Source of the DNA: Sodalis sp. Ffu
GTDB lineage: Bacteria; Pseudomonadota; Gammaproteobacteria; Enterobacterales; Enterobacteriaceae
DNA length: 64,000 nt
Assembly (NCBI GenBank): GCA_024748595.1
Contig: CP072944.1
Location: 1,148,001 to 1,212,000, forward strand
Reading direction: 5' to 3'
In this document: one piece after another, positions 50,644 through 64,000 of the stretch
Layout of the letters: each line of letters opens with the position of its first letter
Position numbering within the stretch: position 1 is the first letter of the stretch
Translations under genes and position numbers: made by a program
The notes under the pieces: generated by a model
The model's database searches: none
What the model was told of the DNA's origin: nothing
What the model saw: the letters and a program-made list of their open reading frames with translations, nothing else

Positions 50644-50763
50644 TAGTGTAATTTTAAACATGCGAGGAATGCGGTTATGGTGGTCCATCTTTGCTTCCCA
50701 GTACATCAGCAAATTCTATATTCAGGGGTGGTATCGTGATCGTCATAGGTGGGATTCTCCTTG

Positions 50764-51897
50764 ATGAAAATTTTATTTTCTACGGATGCAATCAAATACC
50801 CCTTAACTGGGGTATGTCGTTATGCGATTGAACTATTATATCAGCTGCAACAGGCGCCGGAAATAACCGAACTAAGTTATTTTAACCATCTTAGTATCAA
50901 AGATTCGTTGCCAAATCTGGGTGAGTTGGAGATAGCGGAACGACCGTTTATGTCATGGCTAAAACGTCGTGCGCTGTTAATAGAAATTTATCGGATATTA
51001 TATCCTCAGTTACAGAAGCTGGCTTTGCGGGATTATAAAGATTTTATTTATCATAGTCCCAACTACTACCTTCCGGTGGGTATGACACAAGCTGTGGCTA
51101 CTTTTCATGATATTTCTATTTTTATTTATCCTGAGTTTCATCCTAGGGAACGCGTTCGCTATATGCGCAAGTCTATGGAAATTAGTTTATCGAGCGCTAC
51201 TAGGTTGATTACTGTTTCAGAATTTTCCAAACAGGAGCTTGCTCGTTATTTCAATTATCCTGCTGATCGTATAGATGTGACTTGGCTTGCTTGTAGCAGC
51301 GAGTTTTATCACCGCAATGAAGCGGAGTTGCAGCCTTTTATGGCGCGGTTTGGTCTTAAGCGTAATAGTTATACTTTTTTCACAGGAACTATAGAACCGC
51401 GCAAAAATATTAATGCATTGATGGATGCTTATGAGCGTTTGCCTTTGGCGTTGCGAAAATGTTATCCGTTGGTACTATGTGGTTATCACGGTTGGCATAG
51501 TGATCGGGAACACCAGCGTTTTAAGCGCGGTAGTCGTGAGGGATGGATTATCTATTTCGGCTATTTATCATGGTCGGATTTGCCATTATTGTTTGCAGGC
51601 GCGCGATTGTTTGTTTTTCCTTCACTTTATGAGGGGTTTGGATTACCTGTGCTGGAGGCAATGGCCTCAGGTATTCCTGTGGTATGTTCTAATGCCGGCT
51701 CGTTACCAGAAGTTGCGGGGGCTGCTGCGTTAACATGTGATCCCAAGGATATTGAATCTTTAAGCGAGGGGATAGCACGAGGTTTGCAGGATGATTTATG
51801 GCGTGCGGAGGCGATTAGTGCTGGTTTGGAACGTGCAAAAATTTTTTCTTGGCGGCGTTGCGCGAATGATACAATTAAAGCTTATCTTAAGGTTTGA
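50764..51897 (+). CDS. wbdB: WbdB: mannosyltransferase (GT4)
   Basis: WbdB adds alpha-1,3-linked mannose in building the adaptor region of O9a-type O-antigen. I choose ATG 50764 (MKILFSTDAIKYPLTGVCRY), giving 377 residues; a GTG five codons upstream is possible. The GT4 fold shows in the FFTGTIEPRKNIN segment (about 205) and in EGFGLPVLEAMASGIPVV (EX7E, about 290). A 120-bp gap separates it from wbdA, while its stop is close to wbdC. The assignment to WbdB rather than another mannosyltransferase rests on the gene order wbdD-A-B-C. Confidence 0.85.
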   Translation: MKILFSTDAIKYPLTGVCRYAIELLYQLQQAPEITELSYFNHLSIKDSLPNLGELEIAERPFMSWLKRRALLIEIYRILYPQLQKLALRDYKDFIYHSPNYYLPVGMTQAVATFHDISIFIYPEFHPRERVRYMRKSMEISLSSATRLITVSEFSKQELARYFNYPADRIDVTWLACSSEFYHRNEAELQPFMARFGLKRNSYTFFTGTIEPRKNINALMDAYERLPLALRKCYPLVLCGYHGWHSDREHQRFKRGSREGWIIYFGYLSWSDLPLLFAGARLFVFPSLYEGFGLPVLEAMASGIPVVCSNAGSLPEVAGAAALTCDPKDIESLSEGIARGLQDDLWRAEAISAGLERAKIFSWRRCANDTIKAYLKV

Positions 51898-51905
51898 TAT
51901 GGTTT

Positions 51906-53030
51906 ATGTTGAAAGTTTTACATTTTTATAAAACTTACTATCCTGATTCTTATGGAGGTATTGAACAGTTTATCTTTCAGCTGTGTGAAGGGGCAGCTTC
52001 AGCTTACGGTATCGATTCCACCGTATTGTCTCTTAGTTCGCGTGGTTATAAGGGGCTATTGCCTTTGAGACAGCATCATACTGCTTATAGCCCTATTAAT
52101 TTCACAGTGGCTTCCACACCATTTTCCTTCAGTGCTATTGATCGTTTTCGTACTATGGCATTACAGGTTGATTTAATCCATTTTCATTTCCCTTTTCCTT
52201 TTATGGATATGGTTCATTTTTTAGCTAACAATATTAAACCTACGCTTGTGACTTACCATTCGGATATTGTAAAACAAAAATTTATTTTAGGAATTTACAC
52301 TCCATTGATGCAGAGTTTTCTCGCTGATGTCAACCATATCGTTGCTTCGTCCCCTAACTATGTCGCTACTAGCTCAGTTTTGCAGCGTTACTTATCCAAG
52401 GTGACTGTGATTCCGTTTGGCCTAGATCGTGTTTTGTATCCGTCAGTGGATGCTGGACGGGAAGCGCAATGGCGTCGCCGCCTTGGTAATCGTTTTTTTT
52501 TATTTATCGGCGCGTTCCGTTATTATAAAGGATTGCATACGTTGATTGAGGCAGCGTATGCTGTTAAATATCCTATCGTATTGATTGGCGTTGGGCCAAT
52601 GGAGGTTGAGTTAAAAAAACGTTGCGTCGAATTAAATTTACGAAATGTTCATTTCCTTGGGTCCTTGTCAGATAAGGATAAGGCTGCATTGCTCAATATT
52701 TGCTATAGTATAGTCTTGCCGTCCCATTTACGTTCCGAAGCTTTCGGTATTAGCTTGTTGGAGGGTGCAATGTATGGCAATCCATTAATTAGTTGTGAAA
52801 TCGGCACAGGTACTAGCTATGTTAATCTTCATCGAGAAACGGGGATAGTGGTACCGCCTTCGCATCCATCGAAGTTGGCTGATGCTATGCGTCAGCTTTG
52901 GCAGGATCCACAATTAGCAGGACGTTATGGTGCGCGGGCTCTTGAACGTTTTAAGGCTTTGTTTACTTCAACACGTATGGTTAACAGTTATAATGAGCTG
53001 TATCTGTCTCTGGTGCATGGTAGGTGTTGA
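51906..53030 (+). CDS. wbdC: WbdC: mannosyltransferase (GT4)
   Basis: WbdC adds the first mannose to the undecaprenyl-diphosphate-GlcNAc primer (made by WecA, not in this window). The start is taken as ATG 51906 (MLKVLHFYKTYYPDSYGG), 8 nt after the wbdB stop; the frame is open a little further upstream via TTG. The 374 residues include the GGIEQF donor/acceptor loop near the N-terminus and the EX7E-type segment EAFGISLLEGAM at about 277-288. It ends the mannan operon, 61 nt before gnd. Confidence 0.87.
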   Translation: MLKVLHFYKTYYPDSYGGIEQFIFQLCEGAASAYGIDSTVLSLSSRGYKGLLPLRQHHTAYSPINFTVASTPFSFSAIDRFRTMALQVDLIHFHFPFPFMDMVHFLANNIKPTLVTYHSDIVKQKFILGIYTPLMQSFLADVNHIVASSPNYVATSSVLQRYLSKVTVIPFGLDRVLYPSVDAGREAQWRRRLGNRFFLFIGAFRYYKGLHTLIEAAYAVKYPIVLIGVGPMEVELKKRCVELNLRNVHFLGSLSDKDKAALLNICYSIVLPSHLRSEAFGISLLEGAMYGNPLISCEIGTGTSYVNLHRETGIVVPPSHPSKLADAMRQLWQDPQLAGRYGARALERFKALFTSTRMVNSYNELYLSLVHGRC

Positions 53031-53091
53031 AAAGAATACTGTGTTCAGTGGATAGTGGTGCAGGGATCATATTTAAAGATAGGAGTGCTTA

Positions 53092-54498
53092 ATGTCTATA
53101 CAACAGATTGGTGTAGTCGGTATGGCGGTCATGGGTCGTAATTTGGCGCTTAATATTGAAAGATGTGGTTATAATGTATCCATTTTCAATCGGTCCCGTG
53201 AAAAGACCTATGAAGTGATTGCTAAACATCCAGGAAAAAAACTAATAGCCTATTATACCTTTGAGGAATTTGTTAATTCTTTGGAGAAGCCGCGTTGTAT
53301 CCTGTTGATGGTTCAGGCTGGGGAAGGTACTGACAAAACTATTGAGTCATTGAAACCTTTTTTGGAAAAAGGTGATATCTTAATCGATGGCGGTAATAAT
53401 TTTTATAAAGACACTATTCGTCGCAACCGCGAGTTATCGGAGGAAGGCGTTCACTTCCTCGGTACCGGTATTTCCGGGGGAGAAAATGGTGCTTTGAAAG
53501 GTCCGTCGATTATGCCTGGTGGTCAGAAACAGGCTTATGAATTGGTGGTGCCAATTTTAAAAAAAATTGCCGCGCGCGTTGAAGGGGAAGCTTGCGTCAC
53601 TTATATTGGTCCAGATGGTGCCGGTCACTATGTCAAAATGGTGCATAATGGGATCGAATATGGGGATATGCAGCTGATCGCTGAAGTTTATTCTTTGATG
53701 AAAAACGCTCTTTGTCTGAGCAATTGCGAACTTGCTAGCACTTTCAGTAAGTGGAATCAAGGTGAGCTTAGCAGTTATTTACTTGATATTATGAAAGATA
53801 TTTTTACTAAAAAAGATGCTCAGGGTAACTATATAGTCGATATGATTTTGGATGAAGCGGCCAACAAAGGGACCGGTAAATGGACTAGCCAGAGTGCGTT
53901 GGATTTAGGTGAACCACTAAGCTTGATTACTGAATCAGTTTTTGCGCGTTATCTATCGTCGCTTAAACAGCAGCGAGTTGTGGCTTCAAAAGTATTGTCG
54001 GGTCCGGTAGTTCAGGCTTTCAGCGGCGATAAAGCAGTGTTCATGGAAAAAGTGCGTCGAGCTCTTTATTTTGGTAAAATCATTTCTTATGCTCAGGGCT
54101 TTTCGCAGCTAAAAGCTGCTTCCGACAAAAATAATTGGGATTTGAATTACGGTGAAATCGCTAAAATTTTTCGCTCTGGTTGTATTATTCGTGCGCAGTT
54201 TTTGCAGAAGATCACTGATGCATATGTTGAGGATGCATCAATCGTCAACTTATTGTTGGCGCCATATTTTAAAAAAATTGCCGATAAGTATCAGCAAGCG
54301 TTGCGTGATGTGGTAGCTTATGCGGTTCAGCAGGGCATTCCAATTCCAACGCTCTCTGTCGCTATTGCCTATTACGATAGTTACCGTTCTGCTGTCTTAC
54401 CAGCTAATTTGATCCAGGCACAGCGTGATTACTTTGGTGCCCATACTTATAAGCGTATAGATAGTGAAGGAGTATTCCATACTGAATGGTTAAAATGA
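53092..54498 (+). CDS. gnd: 6-phosphogluconate dehydrogenase, decarboxylating
   Basis: Gnd oxidises 6-phosphogluconate to ribulose-5-phosphate with NADP, feeding ribose for PRPP and hence histidine. The 468 residues equal E. coli. The NADP-binding motif [15 protein letters not shown], the family signature region [20 protein letters not shown] and the C-terminal [19 protein letters not shown] are intact. It occupies the classic place between an O-antigen cluster and the his operon of enterics. No fusion or truncation is seen. Confidence 0.97.
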   Translation: MSIQQIGVVGMAVMGRNLALNIERCGYNVSIFNRSREKTYEVIAKHPGKKLIAYYTFEEFVNSLEKPRCILLMVQAGEGTDKTIESLKPFLEKGDILIDGGNNFYKDTIRRNRELSEEGVHFLGTGISGGENGALKGPSIMPGGQKQAYELVVPILKKIAARVEGEACVTYIGPDGAGHYVKMVHNGIEYGDMQLIAEVYSLMKNALCLSNCELASTFSKWNQGELSSYLLDIMKDIFTKKDAQGNYIVDMILDEAANKGTGKWTSQSALDLGEPLSLITESVFARYLSSLKQQRVVASKVLSGPVVQAFSGDKAVFMEKVRRALYFGKIISYAQGFSQLKAASDKNNWDLNYGEIAKIFRSGCIIRAQFLQKITDAYVEDASIVNLLLAPYFKKIADKYQQALRDVVAYAVQQGIPIPTLSVAIAYYDSYRSAVLPANLIQAQRDYFGAHTYKRIDSEGVFHTEWLK

Positions 54499-55093
54499 AG
54501 TTAATCTTATTTTTATAACTTGAAGGTAGTTTTTACTGTCAGGTTTCTGGTATGTTCAGTGATTTAAGTCACTATGCTGTTTAGTGGGCGTTAATAATAG
54601 TGTAATAGCTTTTATCACGCTAATAAACTGAATAGCAAAATTTTGTATGAAGTCGGACTGTTACGGTGACGAGGTCAAGCTTCTGTACTATTTCGTAAAA
54701 AATTAAATAGCCGGAAGTATTGTGGTGCATGCGTTTGAAGTATTTTGGACTAACTGAGCCGGTATGTTGGTAAATATTTTATTGATCTTTGTAATATCAT
54801 GCTCATGCCTTTGATTTATTACATTTAAGTTGGAGCATGTTCGGTTTTTCTAAGAGAACGATTGGTGGAATGTTGAATAGTTATTATTAGGGCGTGTATC
54901 GTGATTACATCATTCCTTAATTTGGGGTATATTTAAAGTATTTGTTTGACGAAATGGTAATATAGTGTGCCAACAATAGATGCTTACTAGTTTTAGTTAT
55001 TATGAAGGATGAATCGTACTTTAACAATTATTACTGATTATCCAGATTTTGTATCTCTACGCTTGTTAATAGCATAGGACCTGTGGACCTTGC
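54499..55093. other. Spacer between gnd and hisI
   Basis: In E. coli ugd and wzz lie here. The 595 bp contain no recognisable fragment of either by eye. Wzz is not needed with an ABC-exported, WbdD-terminated O-antigen, so its loss is functionally consistent. Confidence 0.6.
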
Positions 55094-55705
55094 TCAACTG
55101 TAACGTGTACGTAGTCGACCGATAACTTGGCTGAGCTCTAGCTTTTGGTCCTGCAATAGTACTAGCAGATGATAGACTAGATCGGCTGCTTCATTAATCA
55201 GTTCTTCTCGATCTTGTATCGTGGCGGCTAGAGCAGTCTCTACTCCTTCTTCACCTACTTTTTGTGCAATGTGCTTAGTGCCGCTGGCATACAGACTAGC
55301 GGTGTAGGAGTTATGCGGATCGGCGAATTTTTTTTCGCCAAGTAGTTTTTCCAATTGGTAAAGGAAGCCCCAGTCATTTATGGCAGGGTGAAAACAACTA
55401 TTGGTACCTTTATGGCACGTATGACCCTGAGGGTTGACGAAAATTAGTAATGTATCATTATCGCAATCAGGGTAAAGGTTAATTACCTGCAGTGCGTTTC
55501 CGGAGGTTTCACCCTTGCTCCACAGACGTTGTTTGCTGCGTGAGAAAAAGGTAACATTTCCACTATCTTCAGTAATTTTAAGTGCTGTAGGGTTCATATA
55601 ACCCATCATTAATACCTCGCCAGAGACACTATGCTGGATAATGGCTGGTATCAAACCGCCAGTTTTTTGCCAATCCAGCCGTTGTCGCTGTTGTTCGGTT
55701 AACAT
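55094..55705 (-). CDS. hisI: Phosphoribosyl-AMP cyclohydrolase / phosphoribosyl-ATP pyrophosphatase
   Basis: HisI (HisIE) carries out steps 2 and 3 of histidine synthesis. The 203 residues equal E. coli. The N-terminal cyclohydrolase shows the zinc-binding region with DCDNDTLL and the [12 protein letters not shown] motif; the C-terminal MazG-like pyrophosphatase shows [10 protein letters not shown] (about 150). It is the last gene of the his operon and overlaps hisF by 7 nt. Confidence 0.96.
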   Translation of the reverse strand: MLTEQQRQRLDWQKTGGLIPAIIQHSVSGEVLMMGYMNPTALKITEDSGNVTFFSRSKQRLWSKGETSGNALQVINLYPDCDNDTLLIFVNPQGHTCHKGTNSCFHPAINDWGFLYQLEKLLGEKKFADPHNSYTASLYASGTKHIAQKVGEEGVETALAATIQDREELINEAADLVYHLLVLLQDQKLELSQVIGRLRTRYS

Positions 55706-56475
55706 AATCTGATTTTTACTCCTTTTTGTGCTAAAAATTGTTTTAATTCATTGATATTGATAATTTGTTTGTGAAAAACAGATGCGGCCAGCGCGCCATC
55801 AATGTTAGCTTTGCAAAAAGCTTCTAGGAAATGCTGTGAGGTGCCGGCGCCACCAGAGGCAATTAGCGGAACATGGCAGCAATCACGGACTGATCGCAAT
55901 TGCTGCAAGTCGTAACCGTTGCATGAGCCGTCCTGATTCATCATATTCAATACGATTTCTCCAGCGCCTAGGCGCTGGACCTCTTCCACCCAATCCAGTG
56001 TTTGCCAGGTGGTGACACGCGTACAGGCTTGGTTACCTGTATATTGCTTAACCTGGTACAAATTATTTTGCTTATCGTACCAACTATCGATACCTACGAC
56101 GATGCATTGGACGCCGAAGCGGTCTGCTAGCCGACTGATAAGTGTCGGATCTGCCAAGGCTGGTGAATTGATCGAAATTTTATCGGCACCGCATGAGAGA
56201 ATTTGCTTGGCGTGCTCCACGCTTTGAATGCCGCCAGCGACGCAAAACGGAATATCAATAACTGCAGCGGCCTGGGCTATCCAATTTTTATCAATTACCC
56301 GATTCTCCGAGGAGGCGGTAATATCATAAAATACCAGTTCATCTGCGCCCTCTTTGGCGTAGCGGCGTGCCAGAGGCACGATATCGCCGATGATCTTGTG
56401 ATTGCGGAATTGTACACCTTTGACCACCTGGTTGTTGCGTACATCAAGGCAGGTGATTATCCGTTTTGCCAGCAT
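55699..56475 (-). CDS. hisF: Imidazole glycerol phosphate synthase, cyclase subunit
   Basis: HisF, a (beta/alpha)8 barrel, joins ammonia from HisH to PRFAR, giving IGP and AICAR. The 258 residues equal E. coli, beginning [20 protein letters not shown] with the catalytic aspartate in CLDV, and the second catalytic aspartate lies in [10 protein letters not shown]. The phosphate loops [11 protein letters not shown] and CVAGGIQS are present. It overlaps hisA by 19 nt and hisI by 7 nt. Confidence 0.97.
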   Translation of the reverse strand: MLAKRIITCLDVRNNQVVKGVQFRNHKIIGDIVPLARRYAKEGADELVFYDITASSENRVIDKNWIAQAAAVIDIPFCVAGGIQSVEHAKQILSCGADKISINSPALADPTLISRLADRFGVQCIVVGIDSWYDKQNNLYQVKQYTGNQACTRVTTWQTLDWVEEVQRLGAGEIVLNMMNQDGSCNGYDLQQLRSVRDCCHVPLIASGGAGTSQHFLEAFCKANIDGALAASVFHKQIININELKQFLAQKGVKIRLC

Positions 56476-57197
56476 TTGAGTGCCTGTGCGACAGTAAATT
56501 TTTTTTCTAATAATGCACGTCCGACAATGACGGCTTGGACACCGATGTGAAGTAGTTTAGAGATATCCTCTAGGCTTGCGATTCCGCCTGAAGATTGAAA
56601 AGCAATATTTGGCCAGCTGTTACACAGTGATTGATACAGGGCAAGGTTGCTTCCCTTCAGCGTGCCGTCACGGAAAATATCGGTGCATAAAACATGTTTC
56701 AGTCCAAGAGGACGATATTGGTCTATCACCTGTTCCAGTGTTACGCCAGAGTTTTTCTGCCAGCCGTTTATTGCTACTTGACGATGGCCGGTGTCATCGA
56801 TCCGCACGTCAAGCGCCAACACTAGCATATCGGGACTAAAAAGTTTAAACCAACGCTGCACTGTATGTGGTTGATTTACTGCCATAGAGCCCACTACTAC
56901 GCGGGTGGCACCAGCTTCCAGTAGTGCCTTGATATCTGTTGCGCTACGGATTCCACCGCCGATCTGAACTAGAGTTGGTGCGATGTTGGTCAACAGCCAG
57001 CTTAGCAGTTGGATTTGGCGCGCCGCCGGATCGCGCGCGCCGTTTAAATCGACTAAGTGTAGCATTTTTGCGCCTTGGCGTAGGTATTTCTGCAAGTGCG
57101 ATAGGGGATCGCTGCCGTAATTGTGCCGTGCTTGATAGTCTCCCTGATACAACCGTACCACGTTACCGTCAATCAGATCTAAAGCGGGAATTATCAC
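56457..57197 (-). CDS. hisA: ProFAR isomerase
   Basis: HisA opens the ribose of ProFAR to give PRFAR (step 4). The 246 residues (E. coli 245) form the HisA-type barrel: [19 protein letters not shown] with the catalytic aspartate, QIGGGIRS, and the second aspartate in [12 protein letters not shown]. It lies 2 nt after hisH and runs 19 nt into hisF. Confidence 0.97.
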   Translation of the reverse strand: MIIPALDLIDGNVVRLYQGDYQARHNYGSDPLSHLQKYLRQGAKMLHLVDLNGARDPAARQIQLLSWLLTNIAPTLVQIGGGIRSATDIKALLEAGATRVVVGSMAVNQPHTVQRWFKLFSPDMLVLALDVRIDDTGHRQVAINGWQKNSGVTLEQVIDQYRPLGLKHVLCTDIFRDGTLKGSNLALYQSLCNSWPNIAFQSSGGIASLEDISKLLHIGVQAVIVGRALLEKKFTVAQALKCWQNG

Positions 57198-57199
57198 TA

Positions 57200-57789
57200 T
57201 TACATCTCCAGAAAATTTTTTAGCAGTTGGCTGCCGCAGGACCCAGAACGCTCTGGGTGAAATTGTACGCCAAAGAAATTATCCCACTTTACGGCGGCTG
57301 TGAAAGGTTTGCCATAGTTTGCTTGGGCAATTGTTGCAGCGCATAGCGGTATAGCGTAGTTATGTGCAAAGTAGAAATAGCTGCCATCTGTAATTTCGTG
57401 AAACAGGTGGTTGCTAGCCTGAATTGTGACTCGATTCCAGCCCATGTGGGGTAAGGGAAGGTCAAAAGCCGTCATTCGTTCCACCGGGGCATCAATAATG
57501 CCGAGTGTTTTAACACCGCTATTTTCATCACTATCGGTGCCAAGTAGCTGCATGCCGAGACAAATTCCTAGTACTGGTCGAGTGTACTCTTTAATTAAAT
57601 CTATAAGATCCCACTTCCGTAATTTATCCATTGCTACCTGTGCGGTTCCGACGCCGGGTAGAAATAACTTGTCTGCTTGCAGTACGATTTCGGTGTTGTG
57701 ACTGGTCGTAGACTGATAGCCCAGACGATGTAGTGCAGCGCTGATTGAAAATAGGTTGGCGCACCCGGTATCAAGGATCACTACATTCA

Positions 57790-57793
<4 letters not shown>
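57200..57793 (-). CDS. hisH: Imidazole glycerol phosphate synthase, glutamine amidotransferase subunit
   Basis: HisH releases ammonia from glutamine for HisF. The 196-197 residues match E. coli. The nucleophile cysteine is in [10 protein letters not shown] (about 76-85) and the His-Glu pair in [11 protein letters not shown] near the C-terminus, so the triad is complete. Two adjacent ATGs (57793 and 57790) overlap the hisB stop; the second gives the exact family N-terminus [13 protein letters not shown]. Confidence 0.96.
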
Positions 57794-62164
<4,371 letters not shown>

Positions 62165-62201
62165 GATATTTTTTGCCTTAAATGAATAAATTTCCTAAAA
62201 C

Positions 62202-62233
62202 AAAAAAGCCCTCGGAAGATTTCTTCCGAGGGC
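62202..62233 (-). terminator. his operon attenuator terminator
   Basis: On the minus strand an 11-bp perfect stem GCCCTCGGAAG / CTTCCGAGGGC with a 4-nt loop is followed by six T, 38 nt before hisG. It corresponds to the E. coli his attenuator (CCCCCGGAAGAT...ATCTTCCGGGGG). Stem pairs differ from E. coli but remain complementary, which indicates selection on the structure. Confidence 0.9.
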
Positions 62234-62253
62234 TTTCTCTGATATTCAGTGCT

Positions 62254-62291
62254 GCAGGAAGAGTAAGATGTCTTCTAGTGCTACTTCCTGC
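62254..62291 (-). promoter_or_regulatory. Upstream hairpin of the his attenuator
   Basis: GCAGGAAG and CTTCCTGC (8-bp perfect stem) enclose a 22-nt loop between the leader and the terminator, in the position of the E. coli leader hairpins. The GGAAG arm could also pair with the terminator's CTTCC arm, as required for alternative terminator/antiterminator folding. Confidence 0.65.
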
Positions 62292-62300
62292 TAGTCAGGA

Positions 62301-62324
62301 TTAATGGTTATGATGGTTGATCAA
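62301..62324 (-). pseudogene. hisL: Eroded his leader peptide (hisL)
   Basis: Just upstream of a conserved CCTGACTAG (the end of E. coli hisL) the minus strand reads TTG ATC AAC CAT CAT AAC CAT TAA, i.e. (M)I-N-H-H-N-H-stop. The run N-H-H-N-H is what the seven-histidine leader would give by C-to-A changes (CAC/CAT to AAC). No ATG is in frame; only a TTG could start it, and an in-frame TAA lies a short way upstream. Three histidine codons remain. Confidence 0.6.
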
Positions 62325-62393
62325 ATGTTAATTATAAAATAATTCGTTCCATAAAGTTGCTTTACTAAAACCATCAATAAACATTATAGCTAA

Positions 62394-62421
62394 CCTATAC
62401 TATGTATAATGTAGAGTGCAA
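62394..62421 (-). promoter_or_regulatory. Candidate his operon promoter
   Basis: On the minus strand TTGCAC (62421-62416), a 16-bp spacer and TATAGG (62399-62394) lie about 70 bp upstream of the leader remnant; a TATAAT at 62388-62383 is a second possible -10. The position fits the E. coli his promoter. Confidence 0.4.
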
Positions 62422-63077
62422 CATTTTTTTGTGTTGCTAACTGGTGCTTTGGTGTGCGATGGGTAAATTTACAGATAGTGGTAAAATAATGAGGAGTTCT
62501 GAAATGGAAAATGGTGATTTTCGGTACATGAACATTGGGGTATATCTCTAGTGCTTTCATTGTTTACTCAAGGATATCAGTGGGTAAAGGCATAACAAGA
62601 TGCGAGTTAAATGTAGTGTAAGGTGGCACTGAATGATCTGTCCGTGTTATTTTAGTTTTATTCATCTTGGCCAGTTGGACCTGCTAGTGGGACAGCAAAT
62701 TGTTAATATGCGCTAGCGGCGGGGATGTTTTAAGAGATTAACTTTTAAGTACTTTATTAGTTTTATTATTTTGAAAATAAATAGAATTATTTTTAATTAA
62801 ATTAATTATAAGCATCCAATTTCTAGATTGATAGTTATATTTAATACGGTTTTATTTAGTTTATACGCGTAATTGACTATTTTGTTGTTAGTTCATTTTT
62901 GAGTACCAGAATCAATGATTCTGGTTTATGCTCAGTTTACGAGTTAAGAGTAAATATGCAGTGCTGGTGATTCTGCAGTAAATTTTTAGCTAAACTTTTT
63001 GTGATGTCAGTTCTAAGATTTTAAAATCATTGACACTCTTATCGTTGTCCAGTTATGATGCATTACGATTCCACTAT
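62422..63077. other. Spacer between the his promoter and tRNA-Asn
   Basis: About 650 bp of AT-rich DNA with no recognisable gene. In E. coli several genes separate his from the nearest asn tRNA; none is visible here. Confidence 0.5.
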
Positions 63078-63153
63078 TCCTCTGTAGTTCAGTTGGTAGA
63101 ACAGCGGACTGTTAATCCGCATGTCACTGGTCCGAGTCCAGTCAGAGGAGTCA
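63078..63153 (+). tRNA. tRNA-Asn (GTT anticodon), unusual T loop and 3' end
   Basis: A 76-nt gene closely matching E. coli tRNA-Asn: acceptor TCCTCTG/CAGAGGA, anticodon stem-loop GCGGA-CTGTTAA-TCCGC (fully paired) and T stem ACTGG/CCAGT. Two differences stand out. The T loop is TCCGAGT instead of TTCGAGT, so position 55 is C, not U. After discriminator G the gene encodes TCA instead of CCA, so the CCA end must be added by nucleotidyltransferase. Acceptor, anticodon and T stems pair well, so it is probably expressed. Confidence 0.9.
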
Positions 63154-64000
63154 AAATTAAGATAATACAACGTTGCGATTGGATGCTTATTTTCTTATGG
63201 TACATAAAAATTTTAAATAATAGTGCTACCAATTATAATAAAATTATAATCGAATGTTGTTTATTACGTTATGGTTGGATATTTTAAATATAAATATTTC
63301 CAATAGTGTATTGGACTCTATTTGGAAACAACATTATAACTAGATTGAAATGTAGTACCTGACACGGTAAATATTGCAAAGATTTTATAAACGTTATTCT
63401 TGTTAAGTAATACCTTATGTAATATACAGCAATGAAGAATTGCGTATTAAAGTTATTTATTTATGCTACCTGGGATAACGTTTAGTGCAGTTAATGGAAA
63501 GTCAAAACATACGGTCAAAAAGAGCATCTCACAGAAGCAGCATGTATAGATAAACACGTCGATGAAATTATCGTTGAAATATATAACGGACGTAAAAGCA
63601 CTACTTAGATTTATTCAATAAAGCCTCTTGTAGATTATCTAATTTGATATTACGTCAACAGAAAAACAGTAATTTGATGCTTTGTCATGTATGATTACTT
63701 TAAAGTCTTTAGTAATCGATAAGTTTCCGTTTATTGAATGGTCTATAATAACGCTGTATCGTCCAGCAGAGATAATAACACTCTATGATTAGTGCTGGAT
63801 AAGCATTATTATTTTATTAATTTTATGAGTTTATCTTTTTATAGCTATAATCATTTAATTGCGCGTTTTAATATTTTATGTTGATATAATGAGTGATGTG
63901 CTTTTGATAGCCATGGGTATTTTGGGATTAGTTTATGGTGGTAAAAAGTTTAGTTTTTTGTCACTGAGTTTATGATCTAGGGATAGAGCCTACTGTTTGC
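63154..64000. other. Gene-empty right end
   Basis: AT-rich DNA without a credible gene up to the window edge. A segment near 63490-63545 shares ordered words (ATGGAAAG, GGTC, AAAAAGAGC, AAGCAGCATGT) with the manC-manB spacer near 41950-42015. Nothing else is recognised. Confidence 0.5.

Noticed and set aside
63030-63287. 85-codon frame near the right end
   Set aside because: It runs straight through tRNA-Asn and is explained by it.
63490-63545. Possible start of ilvD (pattern R-S-x4-H-x3-M)
   Set aside because: Only scattered residues agree and stops follow at once; too weak to call a pseudogene.

Overview
This window is chromosomal DNA from a gammaproteobacterium of the order Enterobacterales. 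Nearly every protein aligns over its full length with its Escherichia coli, Klebsiella or Sodalis-type counterpart. The organism looks host-restricted with a shrinking genome, most like an insect endosymbiont. The DNA is AT-rich (about 40% G+C by eye, not computed). Spacers of 0.6-2 kb carry no gene, and two of them hold recognisable gene corpses (recF and the tail of atpI). Usual neighbours such as rsmG, slmA, ugd, wzz and 23S rRNA are not seen at their expected places. I cannot name the genus from sequence alone.

Layout. (1) 1-5.2 kb, minus strand: dnaA-dnaN-[recF remnant]-gyrB (gyrB runs off the left edge). (2) 5.8-9.7 kb, plus: rpmH-rnpA-yidD-yidC-mnmE. (3) 10-15.2 kb: rpmB-rpmG-mutM (plus) facing coaD-waaE-waaA-wabG (minus, LPS inner core). 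(4) 17.2-19.9 kb: coaBC-dut and pyrE. (5) 21.2-29.3 kb: ATP synthase operon atpBEFHAGDC, then glmU. (6) 29.5-32 kb: mnmG and a well conserved enterobacterial oriC. (7) 32.7-34.7 kb: 16S rRNA and tRNA-Ala with no 23S or 5S behind them. (8) 35.8-39.7 kb: yjbB and pgi. (9) 39.9-53 kb: a complete polymannose O-antigen cluster of the E. coli O9a / Klebsiella O3 type (manC, manB, wzm, wzt, wbdD, wbdA, wbdB, wbdC), then gnd. (10) 55-62.4 kb, minus: a complete histidine operon, hisG-[hisD-hisC fused]-hisB-hisH-hisA-hisF-hisI, with its attenuator hairpin. (11) tRNA-Asn and a gene-empty end.

How it works together. Replication initiation parts are kept: dnaA with a perfect DnaA box in its control region, dnaN, and an oriC with DnaA boxes and dense GATC sites. 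Base composition flips by eye from C/A-rich to G/T-rich on the plus strand at this origin. Pgi, ManB and bifunctional ManC can take glucose-6-phosphate to GDP-mannose. WbdC/WbdB/WbdA would build the mannan, WbdD caps it and sets its length, and Wzm/Wzt export it, while WaaA/WaaE/WabG build part of the core. The eight His polypeptides cover the pathway from ATP + PRPP to histidine, an amino acid insects cannot make, so a nutritional role is plausible.

No wholly new system such as a novel defence island is visible. The most unusual points are the in-frame hisD-hisC fusion at a former ATGA overlap, a his attenuator whose leader peptide is eroded, a tRNA-Asn with C at position 55 and no encoded CCA, the orphan 16S gene beside oriC, and the retention of a full O-antigen pathway in a decaying genome.
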